Of a DNA stretch of 64,000 nucleotides, positions 45,304-56,990 are shown piece after piece. Made by a program: the position numbers and the translations under genes. This DNA is from Gadus chalcogrammus. Lineage: Eukaryota > Chordata > Actinopteri > Gadiformes > Gadidae. Location of the stretch: positions 19,676,477-19,740,476 of the forward strand of contig NC_079423.1 in the NCBI RefSeq assembly GCF_026213295.1, in the 5' to 3' direction. Each line of letters opens with the position of its first letter. Positions within the stretch are counted from its first letter, which is position 1. Under the pieces are notes generated by a model, which saw only the letters and a list, made by a program, of their open reading frames with translations, made no database searches and had not been told where the DNA came from.

Positions 45304-47855
45304 TCGTCAGAGTCCTGAGGCTGCCATTTCTGTCTGCAGGAAATAGGCACGTTAGAAGGCTACAGTTATGTACAGGTCAGAAGCATCACTGGCAAGAACA
45401 CAAAGCCCTGTGTAAAACAGTTAAGTTGATTGAGCAACACCTAGCTGGGGAAGAGGCACAAAAAAACAAGTTACCAGAAATCGCTAAAGTTAATTACCTC
45501 TCAGCAAAACAAGGTAAAAAGCTTATCCAACTAATTGGGGAACGTAAAATGGTAAAATGTACATTTGATAATGGGCCAGTGACAGCATTGTGGGATACAG
45601 GTGCTCAAGCAACTGTGATCCAAAAATGACAAATGGCGAGTTGAGCATCTGCCGAATAGCACTATCAGAGCAATAGATTAACTATTAGGGCCAGTACCAC
45701 TAATCAGACTTGCTGCCAATCAGACAGAGATACCATTTATGGGGTGGGTACCTGTAGAATTCAAACTAAGCATGTCAGACACTGCTAGTTCTAATCTGCT
45801 AGTGCCAGTACTTGTTTCCAGCGACCCCAATGTGGCAGAAGACCCCATCATTGGCTTTAATGTCATAGAGGAGGTGGTTAAGGAACTGAAACAACAGCAA
45901 TGTGTTACACATACAGACAGTGCCATAGCGCTTTTGACATTGACTCTTGTGCAGGAAAAACATTTATCCAGCTGAAACATACTCGTCAATCCAGTAATGA
46001 GGGGATTCCAGTAAGTACTGGCAAGAGTAAAGTGATACTGCATCCAGGTAAAACCACTACAGTGAGATGTCGCACACACACAGGGGCTGAGAAAGATGCA
46101 GAAATGTTGTTCTGTCCAAAAACGAGTACAGACTTACCTGAGGGGTTACAAATACAAGAATTATTGTTCACCATGAAAAGAGGTAACTGTTCAACTGTCC
46201 CTGTTTCTGTTATTAATACCACAGGACACAGTATCACTCTGGGCCCACGCATCAGCCTGAGACACATAGAGAGTGTTAAAGCTGTGTACCCGGCGGCCAT
46301 ACAACCTGTGACACTAGCACAAGTAAGTTCAGTCAAAGTTAAACCAGGAGAGACAGACTGCCCGGACACAGACAGTAGGGCAGTTTGGGATCCCCCTGTA
46401 ACATTAGAACACTTAGCTGGTGACCAGCAGGCCCTTGCAAGAGAAATGCTTAAAGAGGAATGTGAAGCATTTGCCCAAGATGAGTATGACGTAGGCTGTA
46501 TCACTTCACTCCGTATGCACATTACTCTAACTGACCAAACACCAGTCCAAAATACATACATTAGTGTGCCTAAGCCATTACATCAGGAAGTAAAGGATTA
46601 TTTACAGGACCTGATTAACCGGGGCTGGATTACAAAATCAAAATCACCATACTCATCACCCATAGTTTTTGTGAGGAAGAAATCTGGTGAATTGAGACTA
46701 TGTGTGGACTATTGTGAACTAAATAAGAAGTCAGTGCCGGATAGATATCCTATTTCCAGGATACAGGATATGCTAGACAGTCTCAGTGGAAGCTCTTGGT
46801 TTTCAGTGCTAGACCAAGGAAAGGCCTACCACCAAGGCTTCTTAGATGAAGAAACTCAGCCACTCACTGCCATTATAACTCCGTGGGGCTTATACCAGTA
46901 GGTAAGGATCCCATTCGGACTGAGTTCAGCTCCAACTGAGTTTCAAAGAAGTATGGAGGAGTGTCTGTGGGGTCTGCTTGACGACACATGCCTGCCTTAC
47001 TTAGATGACAATTTAGTCAACAGTAAGTCCTTTGAGGACCATGTAGAACAAATAAGGGAAGTGCTACATCGGTACAAGCAACATGGAATACAACTCACTG
47101 CAAAGAAATGTGAACTGGTTAAGTCTAAAGTGAGATTTTTGTGCAGAGTGGTGTCAAGCGCAGGTCATAGCATGGATCCAGCTGAAGTGGCCCCTGTACA
47201 GGCTCTAAAAGAAAAACACCCCACTACAGTAGGAGAAGTCAGGCAAATGTTGGGCTTCCTATCCTATTATAGATCATACATTCAAGGCTTTTCTCGCATT
47301 GCTAATCCCTTGTATGAACTGTTAGCTGCCCCGCCCACTGCCTACATTCCTGAAAACAATGTCAAAGTTGCTAAAAGGGGGAAAACAAAAAAAGGGAAAT
47401 CAGGACAGTTACCCTCAGGGACACACGTTTCATGGACTGACAATCACCACCAGGTGTTGTGTTATCTGATTGACAAACTCTCCAGCCCTCCAATTCTAGG
47501 CTACCCGGACTTTAATGAACCATTCAACCTGCACACGGATGCTTCTCAGGCAGGACTAGGAGCAGTGCTCTACCAGCGCAGTCACGGCAAGCTAAGGGTA
47601 ATAGCCTATGGGTCCAGAACGCTCACCCCCCCAGAGAAAATGTATAACCGTCACTCTGGAAAGCTTGAGTTCCTAGCGCTTAAATGGGCTTCAGAGACTA
47701 TCTTTTTCACGCTCCCTCGTTTTTTCGTCTATACCGATAACAATCCACTCACATATGTTTTGACAACAGCAAGGTTGAATACTACTGGACAGAGATGGGT
47801 TGCTGAGTTAGCTGACTTTAATTTCAAAATTAAATACAGGCAAAGCAAATGCTGA
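45300..47855 (+). pseudogene. Gypsy B MYND-like finger, protease, RT and RNase H
   Basis: After the knuckle comes QLCTGQKHHWQEHKALC, the second half of a MYND-type zinc finger, then the protease motif ALWDTGAQATVIQK (about 45590). RT has LRLCVDYCELNKKSVPDRYP, a TAG stop at 46899-46901, then IPFGLSSAPTEFQRSM and the catalytic CLPYLDDNLVNS. RNase H has LHTDASQAGLGAVL, KLEFLALKWA and YTDNNPLTYV. Catalytic residues are kept, but frameshifts near 45630, 45900 and 46900 break the reading frame. Confidence 0.83.
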
Positions 47856-47871
47856 TGCAGACGGTTCAAGA

Positions 47872-49360
47872 ATGCCAATGGATTTTGAGAGCTACATGAA
47901 TCAGTGTACCCAGTCAGTCTGTCAGGATGCCGTCAGAGCAACAGAACAGGGCATTTTAGTCCAACAAAAAGAACCAAGCCCACTCCTCAGTTCAGTGTCG
48001 TTTAATGCTCTCAAGGCACAGATGGAAGATGAGCGTTTGCTCAATACTGTTCAACCGTTATCCAGAGAAGAGATACAGGCAGCTCAGCAACAAGACCCTG
48101 TGATAGGCAGAATGTATGAATACAAAGAGAGAAATGAAAAGCCTACTGTACAAGAGCTGAAGGGTGAAAGTGTTGAGTTTAAGAGAGTGGGGCAAACTTG
48201 AAATCAGAGCAGATAGGACTATGTACCGGAGAACTCAAACAAAAAGTCAGCTTGTACTCCCAGAAACATACCGCCCGCTCATCCTAAATGAGCTTCACAA
48301 GGAAATGGGCCATTTGGGTACAGAAAGGACAGTAAACTTGATCAGAGACCGCTTCTTTTGGCCCAAAATTTAAAGGGATGTTGAACATTTCATAACAAAT
48401 GTGTGTGAGTGCCTCAAGAGGAAAAAACCAAACAGACAGTCAAGGGCAACCATGTTGAGTATTGAAACCACACTCATGCCTATAACTGCACTACTAGCGA
48501 GGCCACAGGTTATTCTCCATTCTTTCTCCTGTTTGGCAGGCCACCTCAACTGCCAGTGGATTTGTTGTTCGAGACAGAGAGTGAGAGCTGCGCCCGCTCC
48601 TCCCAAGAGTATGTGGAAAAGTGGGGATGGAGGATGGCTGAAGTGTATGACATTGCTTCCAGAAATACTTCCAAGTCAGCGGACAGAGGAAAGAGACAGT
48701 ATGATAAAAAAAGGTACGGTCCCACACTCCAAGTAGGCAGCCGTGTCTTAGTGAGAAATGTGACTGAGAGAGGAGGACCAGGGAATATCCGCTCTTACTG
48801 GGAGGATAACATTTATGTCATCAAGAGTCAAAAAGGTGAGGACAGTCCTGTGTTTGAAGTGGAACCGGAATGTGGTCGAGGCAGGACAAGAATCCTTCAC
48901 AGAAACATGCTCTTACCCTGTGACTTCCTCCCAGTCACCACACATGGAGAGAACACTCCCACCACAACTCATACAAAGAGATGTAACAGGGACAAAAACA
49001 AACAAAAACATGTGACTGGACAAGCACAACAACAAATGGACAGTGAGGACTCTGATGATGATTTTCCTGCAGTGACATTCACTTGTTCTCCAGCTGAACC
49101 TCGAGGCCCACCATCGCTTAACCCCACAGCTGAGGAGTTGTATCCACAAGCCAAAGAGGCTGTCCAAGAAGGGTGTGAGCCTCATCTTGTTGAAGACGAA
49201 CAGGCCCACACAGCAGCTTTGGACAGAAGAGGCTGCTGGTGTCGATGAAGTGAGCTCAGAGGATGAAATTATTGAGACAGAGCTGCGGGACTCATATCCA
49301 AAGAGACAGAGGAGACATCCCCAAACACTGACTTATGATCTCACTTCACAGAATGAATAG
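47872..49360 (+). pseudogene. Gypsy B integrase remnant, catalytic core deleted
   Basis: The HHCC zinc-binding domain is present (HKEMGHLGTERTVNLIRDRF then FITNVCECLKRKKPN, about 48290-48430). It is followed almost directly by the far C-terminal part (FGRPPQLPVDLLFE-like, then KRQYDKKRYGPTLQVGSRVL and HRNMLLPCDFLP). The D,D-E core between them is missing, so this is an internal deletion. The tail (EDSDDDFPAVTF) reaches the stop at 49248, and a second frame runs to 49360. Confidence 0.8.
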
Positions 49361-49533
49361 TTTCCACCCAGGGGATAGATGTAAGAGGCTACTGGCGGCC
49401 CTGGTAGTGAACTAAAAGGGACTTTGTAAACTGAAAAGACACTCCTTACCTATTTTGAATTGTACCGTGATGTACCTTGTGTTTATTTTGTAGTAGGTAA
49501 CACAGACTGTTGGCTGATTGATGTGCTGTGTGT

Positions 49534-50512
49534 TAGGGATGGGCATTCGAAGTTGTCTTAGTCGATCGTCGGGAAAATTAACGATCAATTAGTCGATTAT
49601 TCGTTAATATTTTACATTAAAATGCAGCAAAAGTATAACAGCACCAGGACTTTTAACTATACATGTATCACTCCGCTGTTTATGTTCTGCTAGCTAGTGT
49701 GTGTGTTGCTTTGCAACAGTTCAGTCCCAGTCGCGGATCCATTTGTGTTGGCGGTGCCAAATAAATCATTAAATAAACAAACAAATGTTAACTAATTAAT
49801 GGTGCTTGTAGAACTGTTTTATAAAAGCAATATCACACTCGAGGTCGTGCTGTTGTAGTGAATATCAGCACAGCTGTGATTATCTTCTGCACAATCACAG
49901 CCGTGCTGACGCACTCCCTCTCGTGTGATATTGCTTGATTCTAGCATATAAGTATTTATATGCTAGAATCAAAATGAAATGAAAATACAAAAACAGCGTG
50001 TGTTCCAATATCCATACTATCCGTACTTACTAGCATAAGTTTGAGTAGGCCTACGTAGGGCGTTCCGATTCACATCGGGCGAAAATAAATGTACTGAAAG
50101 GACCCGGATGGTGTACTCAAAACGGTCAAATCGCGAAGTGTGTGGCGAGCCAGGCTGAGCCAAAGTCGGCGCATTTTCCACATAGCCTGCATTAATAATC
50201 ATTTTGTAGTTTTTATAGCTTTTTATATATAAATCTTTATTAAGGACTCAGATGGTCCACTCACATCCAGCATACACACACACATATGACACATTAAAAT
50301 ACATACTCAAAAAATAGCTGCTAGGCGTAAAGAGTTCACCGTTCAAAGCGGGATGTTTATTGTGGGGGAGGAGCCGCAAATGTAAATATTGCCCCCATGT
50401 GGTAAAATGTTTAATTGCACAATGCATTAGTTTAATCAATGAAAAATTTACATAATCAACGAAATTCTTAACGATCAATTAGTCTATCGTCGATCAATCA
50501 TGCCCTTCCCTA
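49534..50512. mobile_element. hAT-like MITE in the 3' region of gypsy B
   Basis: A 979-bp insertion with ends tagggatgggcattcgaa and (complement) tagggaagggcatgattga. It is flanked by CTGTGTGT (49526-49533) and TTGTGTGT (50513-50520), an 8-bp duplication with one change. The subterminal cgatcaattagtcgat motifs are mirrored at both ends. A perfect hairpin (gattctagcatataa, loop gta) lies near 49938. No transposase. Confidence 0.78.
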
Positions 50513-50775
50513 TTGTGTGTGTTGGGTATCAGTTATAGAGAAAATAAATGACTCAACCAAATGTGCGACTTCAGGGATGTGTAATATGCATTAAATGTGT
50601 TTGGGTACGAAGACTAATGACATGACATTAGGAGTATCCCTGACTGCAGTGCACGGTAGTCTGGGTATCTCATAAACAAGGTTATAACCTTGATGTTCCC
50701 ATCCAATTTTATGCATGTCGCTGTATTTGTGTGAAAGGCAAGAAGGTATACTAAGATGTCGGGACGACATTTTTT

Positions 50776-50789
50776 CAAGTGGGGGAGAA
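50776..50789 (+). promoter_or_regulatory. Polypurine tract of gypsy B
   Basis: caagtgggggagaa directly before the 3' LTR. Confidence 0.7.
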
Positions 50790-51206
50790 TGTAGAGGTGT
50801 AGGTTTACATGGTCAAAACTGTATTCATTTAGTTTTTTTTGGCAATCTAGACGGTTATTTAGAGCCCCCAAGTTATTTAATGTATGTTCTATAATTGTAT
50901 AATTGAGTTTTCCTGTTTCATGCCAATTAATATTCTAAGGTGTAATGACTAAGTTCCGCCACTAACCGATGCTATTGAAGTACTGAGGAGGTTTGGAGCA
51001 GAAGAAAAAAGCTCCATTGTTGATGTGTTTTTATTACGGTGTAGAAGAAGAAGTTTTTTGATTGATGGAGTTACTTACAGCCTGAGAGAGAAGAACGCTG
51101 GCACACTGTATTGTTGGAACATATCGCTTCTTGTTCTGCTTTAAAATAAACAGAGTGTTACTCCAACGCAATTGCAGCCTCCGCCTGCGTTTCTGTAAGC
51201 CTGCAA
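50790..51206 (+). repeat. Gypsy B 3' LTR
   Basis: Matches 43295-43740 with scattered substitutions and several small deletions, including loss of one half of the AT palindrome. It ends gcctgcaa, with the last one or two bases uncertain. Confidence 0.88.
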
Positions 51207-51208
51207 CA

Positions 51209-51870
51209 GTACCAATAACCTGTTATCAGCTATAATGCCTCGACTCAGAACGGTGAGTAGCGTGATATATCACCAAAAAGCACAGGAGAGATAACTATCA
51301 GAGCTGCCCCGTATCTAACTGGAAGTAGAAGTCCCTATCTAGCTACCAACTAGTCTTCGATGTGTGCCCTCATGCAATTTGATTGCTAGCAACCCCAGCG
51401 TGTTCGACACACCCAAAAACAACAAACAAAACAAAACAAACAAATAAAACAAAAACAGCGATAAGCGCTCTACTCCTACACGGGGGTTCACTTAGCTCGT
51501 ATCTAACCCACTCGCTTCAGTGACATTTAACAAAACAATCCCATGCCACCGACCAGCCGAGGATCATAACCGGTAACCAGGTCACCAGAAAGGAAGGAAA
51601 ACTGCCACCAATCCTTCCCACAAGCTCTCCCTTGCTGCAAGCCAAACAAATCAATTAGTTAAATCAGTAGTAATGCAAACAATCAACAGGCCAACTCAAT
51701 AACCCATATTCAAACAAACAAAAGATCAAAACTACCAATGAACCAAATATGCAACCAAGCAAAACAATTAACCAACTACTCAAACACTGCAAGTGTCCCA
51801 ACAATATCACTCTCAAACTAACTATGCAGTCTTTGGTAAGATATGAATAAAAAAAACTCAACAAATCCTA
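51209..51870 (-). other. Gmr1-like leader sequence
   Basis: Non-coding DNA between the primer site and gag on the minus strand. It contains A-rich runs (caaaacaaaacaaacaaat) near 51427. No gene is seen. Confidence 0.6.
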
Positions 51871-51890
51871 TCCCGGACGAGCCCCCAATT
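51871..51890 (-). promoter_or_regulatory. Primer-binding site of the Gmr1-like element
   Basis: On the minus strand AATTGGGGGCTCGTCCGGGA immediately follows the LTR end. The TGG-led GGGGGCTCGTCCGGG is a well-known retroelement primer-site type. Confidence 0.75.
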
Positions 51891-52790
51891 TGTTATGACG
51901 TGTAGCGCTTGTCTGGGGCCAGTACTGGAAAAAAGCACTAAATATCTACCCAGATTCAAAGGAGAGGCAGCCTAAGAACCAAATAGAATAAGTTGAATAA
52001 AAGAACAGTTTATTGCTTCACAATCGGTCATGCAGCAACCACAATATAAATCAATGAAAAATAAAAAAAGAAGAGAAGATTGTTTGGAAATCGTCAATCC
52101 TTTCAGTGTGTGTAATGTTCCAGGATATAGTCCATTTAGTCCAATGAAATGGGGTATGCTTGAAGGTTCCGCGAGTTCCGGGTCCTTATGTGTACTGTAT
52201 CTCTATCTTACTAACTGTCTACCTGACGGGCAGGACTGGGGTCTGATGTCTTCTTGATAAGCGAATCAGGTTTGTTCTGGATCATACAGTTGGCAACACT
52301 GCATCCACGATCCGGGTTTAGCTCGCCATCTCAGCATTCAGATTCACTGAGTTCTGATTCTTCTAGTGTGCACATAAAACCAATCTACACAAAGTGCAGA
52401 ATAATCAGTGTCTGCTTTCTAAATCTATTTCTTACATGAAATCTCATTAACTTATTTTCTACAAGTGTAACCATTACCTGGATGCACTCAGATTACATTG
52501 AGACGATATAACAACATCACAGTAACCACTAGTATTACTCACTTGCTTATAGTATAATACAGTACAGTATAGTATAATACATTTTGTCTTACAAGTAGGT
52601 TGTCTCATATCTGGCTGTAGGTGAGTTTGGTAACTAAGATTCCTAGTGTTTAGAATTACGATTGCTTGTTCTAACTTTCCATCTGTTACTGCAGTGTGAT
52701 TTAGACCTGTGCCGTTGTTATCAGTTAAGAGTTAGTACTTTTTTCTAGTTTCTGCCACTTAAGGGGGGAACAAAAGGCTTGATAGCTGGG
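51891..52790 (-). repeat. 5' LTR of the Gmr1-like element (outer edge approximate)
   Basis: On the minus strand the LTR ends cgtcataaca just before the primer site. An aataaactgttcttttattc block near 52000 suits the polyadenylation region. No second LTR exists in the window because the other end is truncated at 26742, so the outer edge cannot be fixed by comparison. Confidence 0.6.
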
Positions 52791-52991
52791 CGGAGCTAAG
52801 TCTGCCTGAGCTACCATGCCCATTTAAGGGCTAGCTATTAGTAGCGTCAGGACCCAGCAAACGAAGACCCGGGAAACAAAGACTAAGGGAGTCTCTCCGC
52901 GGAAGTCAAGACCCGGGAAACAAAGACTAAGGGAGTCTCTCTGCGGGAGTACCTAGAGGAAGCCTGGGGAGGCCACCTGCCCTATTGTAGC

Positions 52992-53585
52992 TATGTGTCG
53001 TACTTCAATCATTGTCAGGATTTCTACCCGTAGACGGCGTTACCATGGCTACTCTGCTCGGCGCAGTAACCCGTCTAATCTGTTTCATCCACCTTGCTTA
53101 CACTGACCTTGAGGTGATGGGAGGACTCTGGAACTGCCAGTCGGTGGTCAAGAAGGCGGACTCGATTTCAGCCTACGCGTCCCTCATGACCCTTCACTTC
53201 CTGGCCCTGACAGACCTGGATCACTCCAGAGAACTCTGCTACTCCTGCTGCCCTCTCCACCATTCTCGCACACCCCTAGACCATCCGGGCGAGGAGGGCT
53301 CCTCATCTCGCCCATGTGGTCCTACCAGGTCCTTCCACAAGAACACTTGTGCCAGATCTGCGTTTGAACTCCACGCTGTCACTGTCACCATTCCTATCAA
53401 GCTCTCCATTGTGGTGATCTACCGTCCTCCAGGTCCTCTACGTGACTTCTAAGACGAGAAGGATGACCTCTTCACCTGCTTTCCTGAGGATGGCACACCA
53501 CTCGTTATCCTCGGCGACTTCAACATCCTGCCAGAGAAGGTGCACTCACCTGAACTAACCAACTTTTTCGCCACCTTTGACTTAA
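52992..53585 (+). pseudogene. L2 endonuclease N-terminal part
   Basis: Fragments in several frames: GLWNCQSVVKKADSISAYAS, TVTIPIKLSIVVIYRPPGPL and VILGDFNILPEK, which are AP-endonuclease motifs (YRPPG and GDFN). This enzyme nicks target DNA for target-primed reverse transcription. Several frameshifts and the stop after RDF (53450-53452) break it. The next residues are interrupted by the MITE at 53586. Confidence 0.8.
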
Positions 53586-54568
53586 AGGTCCCATGACATG
53601 CTATTTTATGTATTCTTTAATATAGGTATTAGTGGGCAACTAACACAGTATTCAAAGACGTTCCCTAAATTCAGCCGTGGTGCAGAGTTACAGCCACTCC
53701 GAGCCAGTCGCACATTGAGCTTCCCCCAAATGCGCTGTTTCGGTGGGCGTGTCAAGGAGGAGGGTGGGGGTGTGGCCCTGAGCAGCTTGCAGCCACCATG
53801 CGCTCTGTTTACAGTGGATGTATCGCAATGGCGAGGCGCACACAGCCTTTAGCCGTGTTCTGTAAATATTCTAGAACACACGGGAGTCCTGGAGCTCTAT
53901 ATCTAAATATTATCATATAGCCTACACAGATATCTATATCATATAATATATATTATCACGGCCAAAAGCTGTGTGAGCCGATATTATGAATCTCAAACGA
54001 CCGCGTTGGGTTCTCCGACGTTCCTGGTTCTTCAACGTCCACATCAATGTGAATACACACACAGTGTTTCTTGTCGGTTCTTTGACGTGTCTTGTATTTC
54101 CACAACGAGACTGTCGTGGGGGTTATCTGAGCCATGGTTGAGAAGGAATTGGGGGAAAGGAACTTTGGTTAGACTCGCTGAAGTACATGAACTGCGACAT
54201 GCCGCCGGTTGCCGCGAGGCACCATCGCCCGGCAGCAGGCAGCCGGCAGCAGGCAGCGCGCGGTTCAGTCGACTTCAGGTTGATGTGAAAGTGGAAGAAC
54301 CAGAGACGTCGCAGAACCCGACAAAGTCGTTTGTGATTCATAATATCGTTCATAATATCGTCAGCAGAACAGTTATCCAAATAACAAGGAAGTGTACAAC
54401 ACTTGCGTTACAGTCCTGGAGCTCTATATCTAGATAATATCATATAAACTTGCGTTTGGTTTTACACCAAACGCAAGTTTTAGCCACCGGGGGACCATAG
54501 GCAGGCTAGGGGAACTCATATTTATGTTAGAAAACCTCCCAAAGTGAGATTTTCATGTCATGGGACCT
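53586..54568. mobile_element. TTAA-targeting MITE in the L2 endonuclease
   Basis: The ends aggtcccatgacatg are mirrored at 54554-54568, flanked by TTAA at 53582-53585 and 54569-54572. Removing the 983 bp plus one TTAA rejoins the L2 frame at FDLTLSPSPPTH. The interior has tandem atatcatata blocks and no transposase. TTAA fits piggyBac or Kolobok. The superfamily cannot be settled without a coding relative. Confidence 0.82.
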
Positions 54569-54572
54569 TTAA

Positions 54573-56708
54573 CACTATCCCCTTCTCCTCCCACACACAT
54601 GGCCGGGAACCTGCATGACCTAATATTCACTAGGTCCTGCGGCACCTCTGCTCTCTCTGTTACCCCGCTCCCCGTGTCTGACCATCACTTTGTTGATTTT
54701 TCTCTCCCCTTGAAATCCTCTCCACCCCTCCTCTCGAGTCCCCACATTGCCACCACTCGCCGTAACCTCTCTCCCTCTACGTTAGTGTTCTGTCTTCACT
54801 ACCCTCTATCGAACGATTCTCTCAACTATCTACAGATGAATCTTCAGACACTCTGCTATCCTCCCTCTCCTCCTCCTTGGATTCCCTCTGTCCCTTTCAC
54901 TCCTGACCAGTGCGATCCTCACCCCCTCTTCTTGGCTGTCCGATCCTCTGCGGACTTGTAGAACAAAGTTGCGGGCAGCTGAGAGGAAATGGAAGTGATC
55001 CGACTGTCCTAATGATTTATCCCACTATCTTTTCCTTCCTGCCTCACTGCTGATGACTTTGTTACCTACTTTACCCAGAAAGTGAAGGACATTAGCTCCT
55101 CTTTTATCCCTGCCTCCATCCTCCCTCCTCCCATCCCCTCCTCTGTCTTTACCAAATTTAGCCCTCTCACCTCTGACGAGGTCAACAGAATAATATCATC
55201 TAACCATGCCACCACCTGCCCCCTTGACGCTATCCCCTCCTCTCTCCTCCAGTATGTTTCAAGCGACATCCTGCCATTTCTCACCTCACTTATCAACTCC
55301 TCCCTCACTTCAGGCATTGTTCCAGCGTTTTTCCGGATTGCCAGAATAAAGCCTCTCCTCAAAAAGCCAACTCTTAATACCACCGACATCCAGAACTACA
55401 GACCGGTATCCCTTCTTTCATTACTGCCTAAAACACTGGAACATGCAGTTGCTAACCAACTGTCCTCCTATCTCTCATCCAACAACCTGATTGACCCTCA
55501 CCAGTCAGGCTTCAAGAAGGCACACTCCACTGAGACGGCTCTCCTCGCGGTGACTGAGTCCCTCCGTGCTGCCAGAGCCTCATCCCTCTCATCGGTTCTC
55601 GTGACACGGTGAACCACAAGATCCTCCTTGCCACTCTTGCCGAACTTTGCATCGCTGAATCTGCTCTTTCCTGGTTCACATCCTACCTGATGAACCGCAC
55701 CTATCAAGTGACATGGAATGGCTCCTTGTCTAAACCTTGCACGCTTGAAACTGGTGTCCCTCAAGGCTCTGTACTGGGGCCTCTTCTGTTCTCCCTCTAT
55801 ACCAGATCTCTGGGCTCTGTAATTGCATCACACGGCTTTTCCTATCACTGCTATGGTGACGTCACTCAGCTATTTCTCTCTTTCCCCTCATCTGATAAAG
55901 CCCTGATTGCAACACGCATATCGGAATGTCTGGCGGACGTCAGCACCTGGACAACTGCCCATCACCTGAGGCTTAACCTCAACAAAACCGAGCTCCTTCT
56001 AATCCCAGGGAAGATTGCCCACACATGGACTTACTGGTCACCGTTGATAACATCTCTGTATCTCCTTCTCCAACTGCCAGAAACCTCGGTGTGGTATTGG
56101 ACAATCAGTTATCCTGCACCGCAAACATCACTGCGGTGGCCCTATCCTGCAGATTTGCACTTTACAACATCCGCAGAATCCGGCCCTTCCTCACAAGGGA
56201 AGCAGCTCAGCTTCTAGTCCAATCACTGGTCATCTCCCACCTCGACTACTGCAACTCACTCCTGGCTGGACTTCCTGCCTCTGCGATTAAACCTTTGCAG
56301 TGCATCCAGAATGCGGCAGCGCGCCTCGTGTTCAACCTACCGAAGTTCTCCCATGTGACCCCCCTCTTCCAGGACCTCCACTGGCTCCCTGTAGTAGCTC
56401 GCATAAAATTTAAGACGATGTTACTGGCATACAAGGAAGTCGATGGAACTGCCCCTGCCTTCCTCCAAGCATTGCTAAAGCCAAACACCCCAGCTCGATC
56501 CCTCCGCTCAACTACCTCAGCTGGACGTCTGGTACCGCCATCGCTAAGAGCTGGCAAAGGCCGTTCAGCAAAGTCACAACTTTTCTCGTTTTTGGGACCT
56601 CAGTGGTGGAACGACCTCCCTGCCGTTCTCAGGACCACAGAGTCGCTCACTATCTTCCGAAAAAGACTCAAGACTCACCTGTTCAGAGTCCACCTCGACT
56701 CTGCATAG
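54573..56708 (+). pseudogene. L2 endonuclease C-terminus and reverse transcriptase
   Basis: Reads HMAGNLHDLIFTRSCGTSAL and PLPVSDHHFVDFSL (end of endonuclease), then RT: NYRPVSLLSLLPKTLEHAVA, HQSGFKKAHSTETALLAVTE, LETGVPQGSVLGPLLFSLYT. The catalytic box is CYGDVTQLF, where YADD would be expected, so the second Asp is lost. The C-terminal region follows (SHLDYCNSLLAGLP, WNDLPAVLRTTESLTIFRKR, KTHLF). Frameshifts lie near 54960, 55605 and 56020. Confidence 0.87.
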
Positions 56709-56928
56709 CCACTCTCCCCCTTCTGGCCACCATTGTACACTGTATTGTATTGTGTTGTATTGTATTGTATTATAGTACTTTCCTGTGTAGCAACTGCAGT
56801 AGCTGCTATCATTGCTGTAACACGAGGAATTGGTTAGCCTAGCGATTGTTGTACTTGCACTTGGTTCTATGAACATCCTTTCTGTACCGACAGCGATATA
56901 TTGTTACACTTCTTATGACAAATGTACT

Positions 56929-56990
56929 TATTGTAAGTCGCCTTGGATAAAAGCGTCTGCTAAATGCCCTAAATGTAAACGCAAATGCTT
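56929..56990 (+). repeat. L2 3' terminal sequence
   Basis: ttgtaagtcgccttggataa, aagcgtctgctaaatg, then degenerate taaatg repeats: the 3' end recognised by L2 reverse transcriptase. Confidence 0.85.

Larger units (their letters stand above)
43295..51208 (+). mobile_element. Ty3/gypsy retrotransposon B with MYND-like finger and deleted integrase core
   Basis: LTRs of about 446 and 417 bp (tgtagagg... to ...gcctgcaa) flank gag, protease, RT, RNase H and an integrase remnant in standard order on plus. The flanks aatac and agtac match at four of five bases. The exact 3' LTR edge is uncertain by a few bases. LTR divergence and many stops show it is older than gypsy A. It inserted into the leader/gag boundary of the Gmr1-like element and carries a hAT-like MITE at 49534-50512. 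Confidence 0.88.
52840..56990 (+). mobile_element. L2/Maui-type LINE, inactive
   Basis: A 5' region with a direct duplication (gacccgggaaacaaagacta at about 52867 and 52911), an endonuclease-RT protein in fragments, and the 3' end ttgtaagtcgccttggataa followed by taaatg-type tail repeats. The order and the 3' tail are those of fish L2. A 983-bp MITE interrupts the endonuclease region. The 5' start is approximate. Confidence 0.88.
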
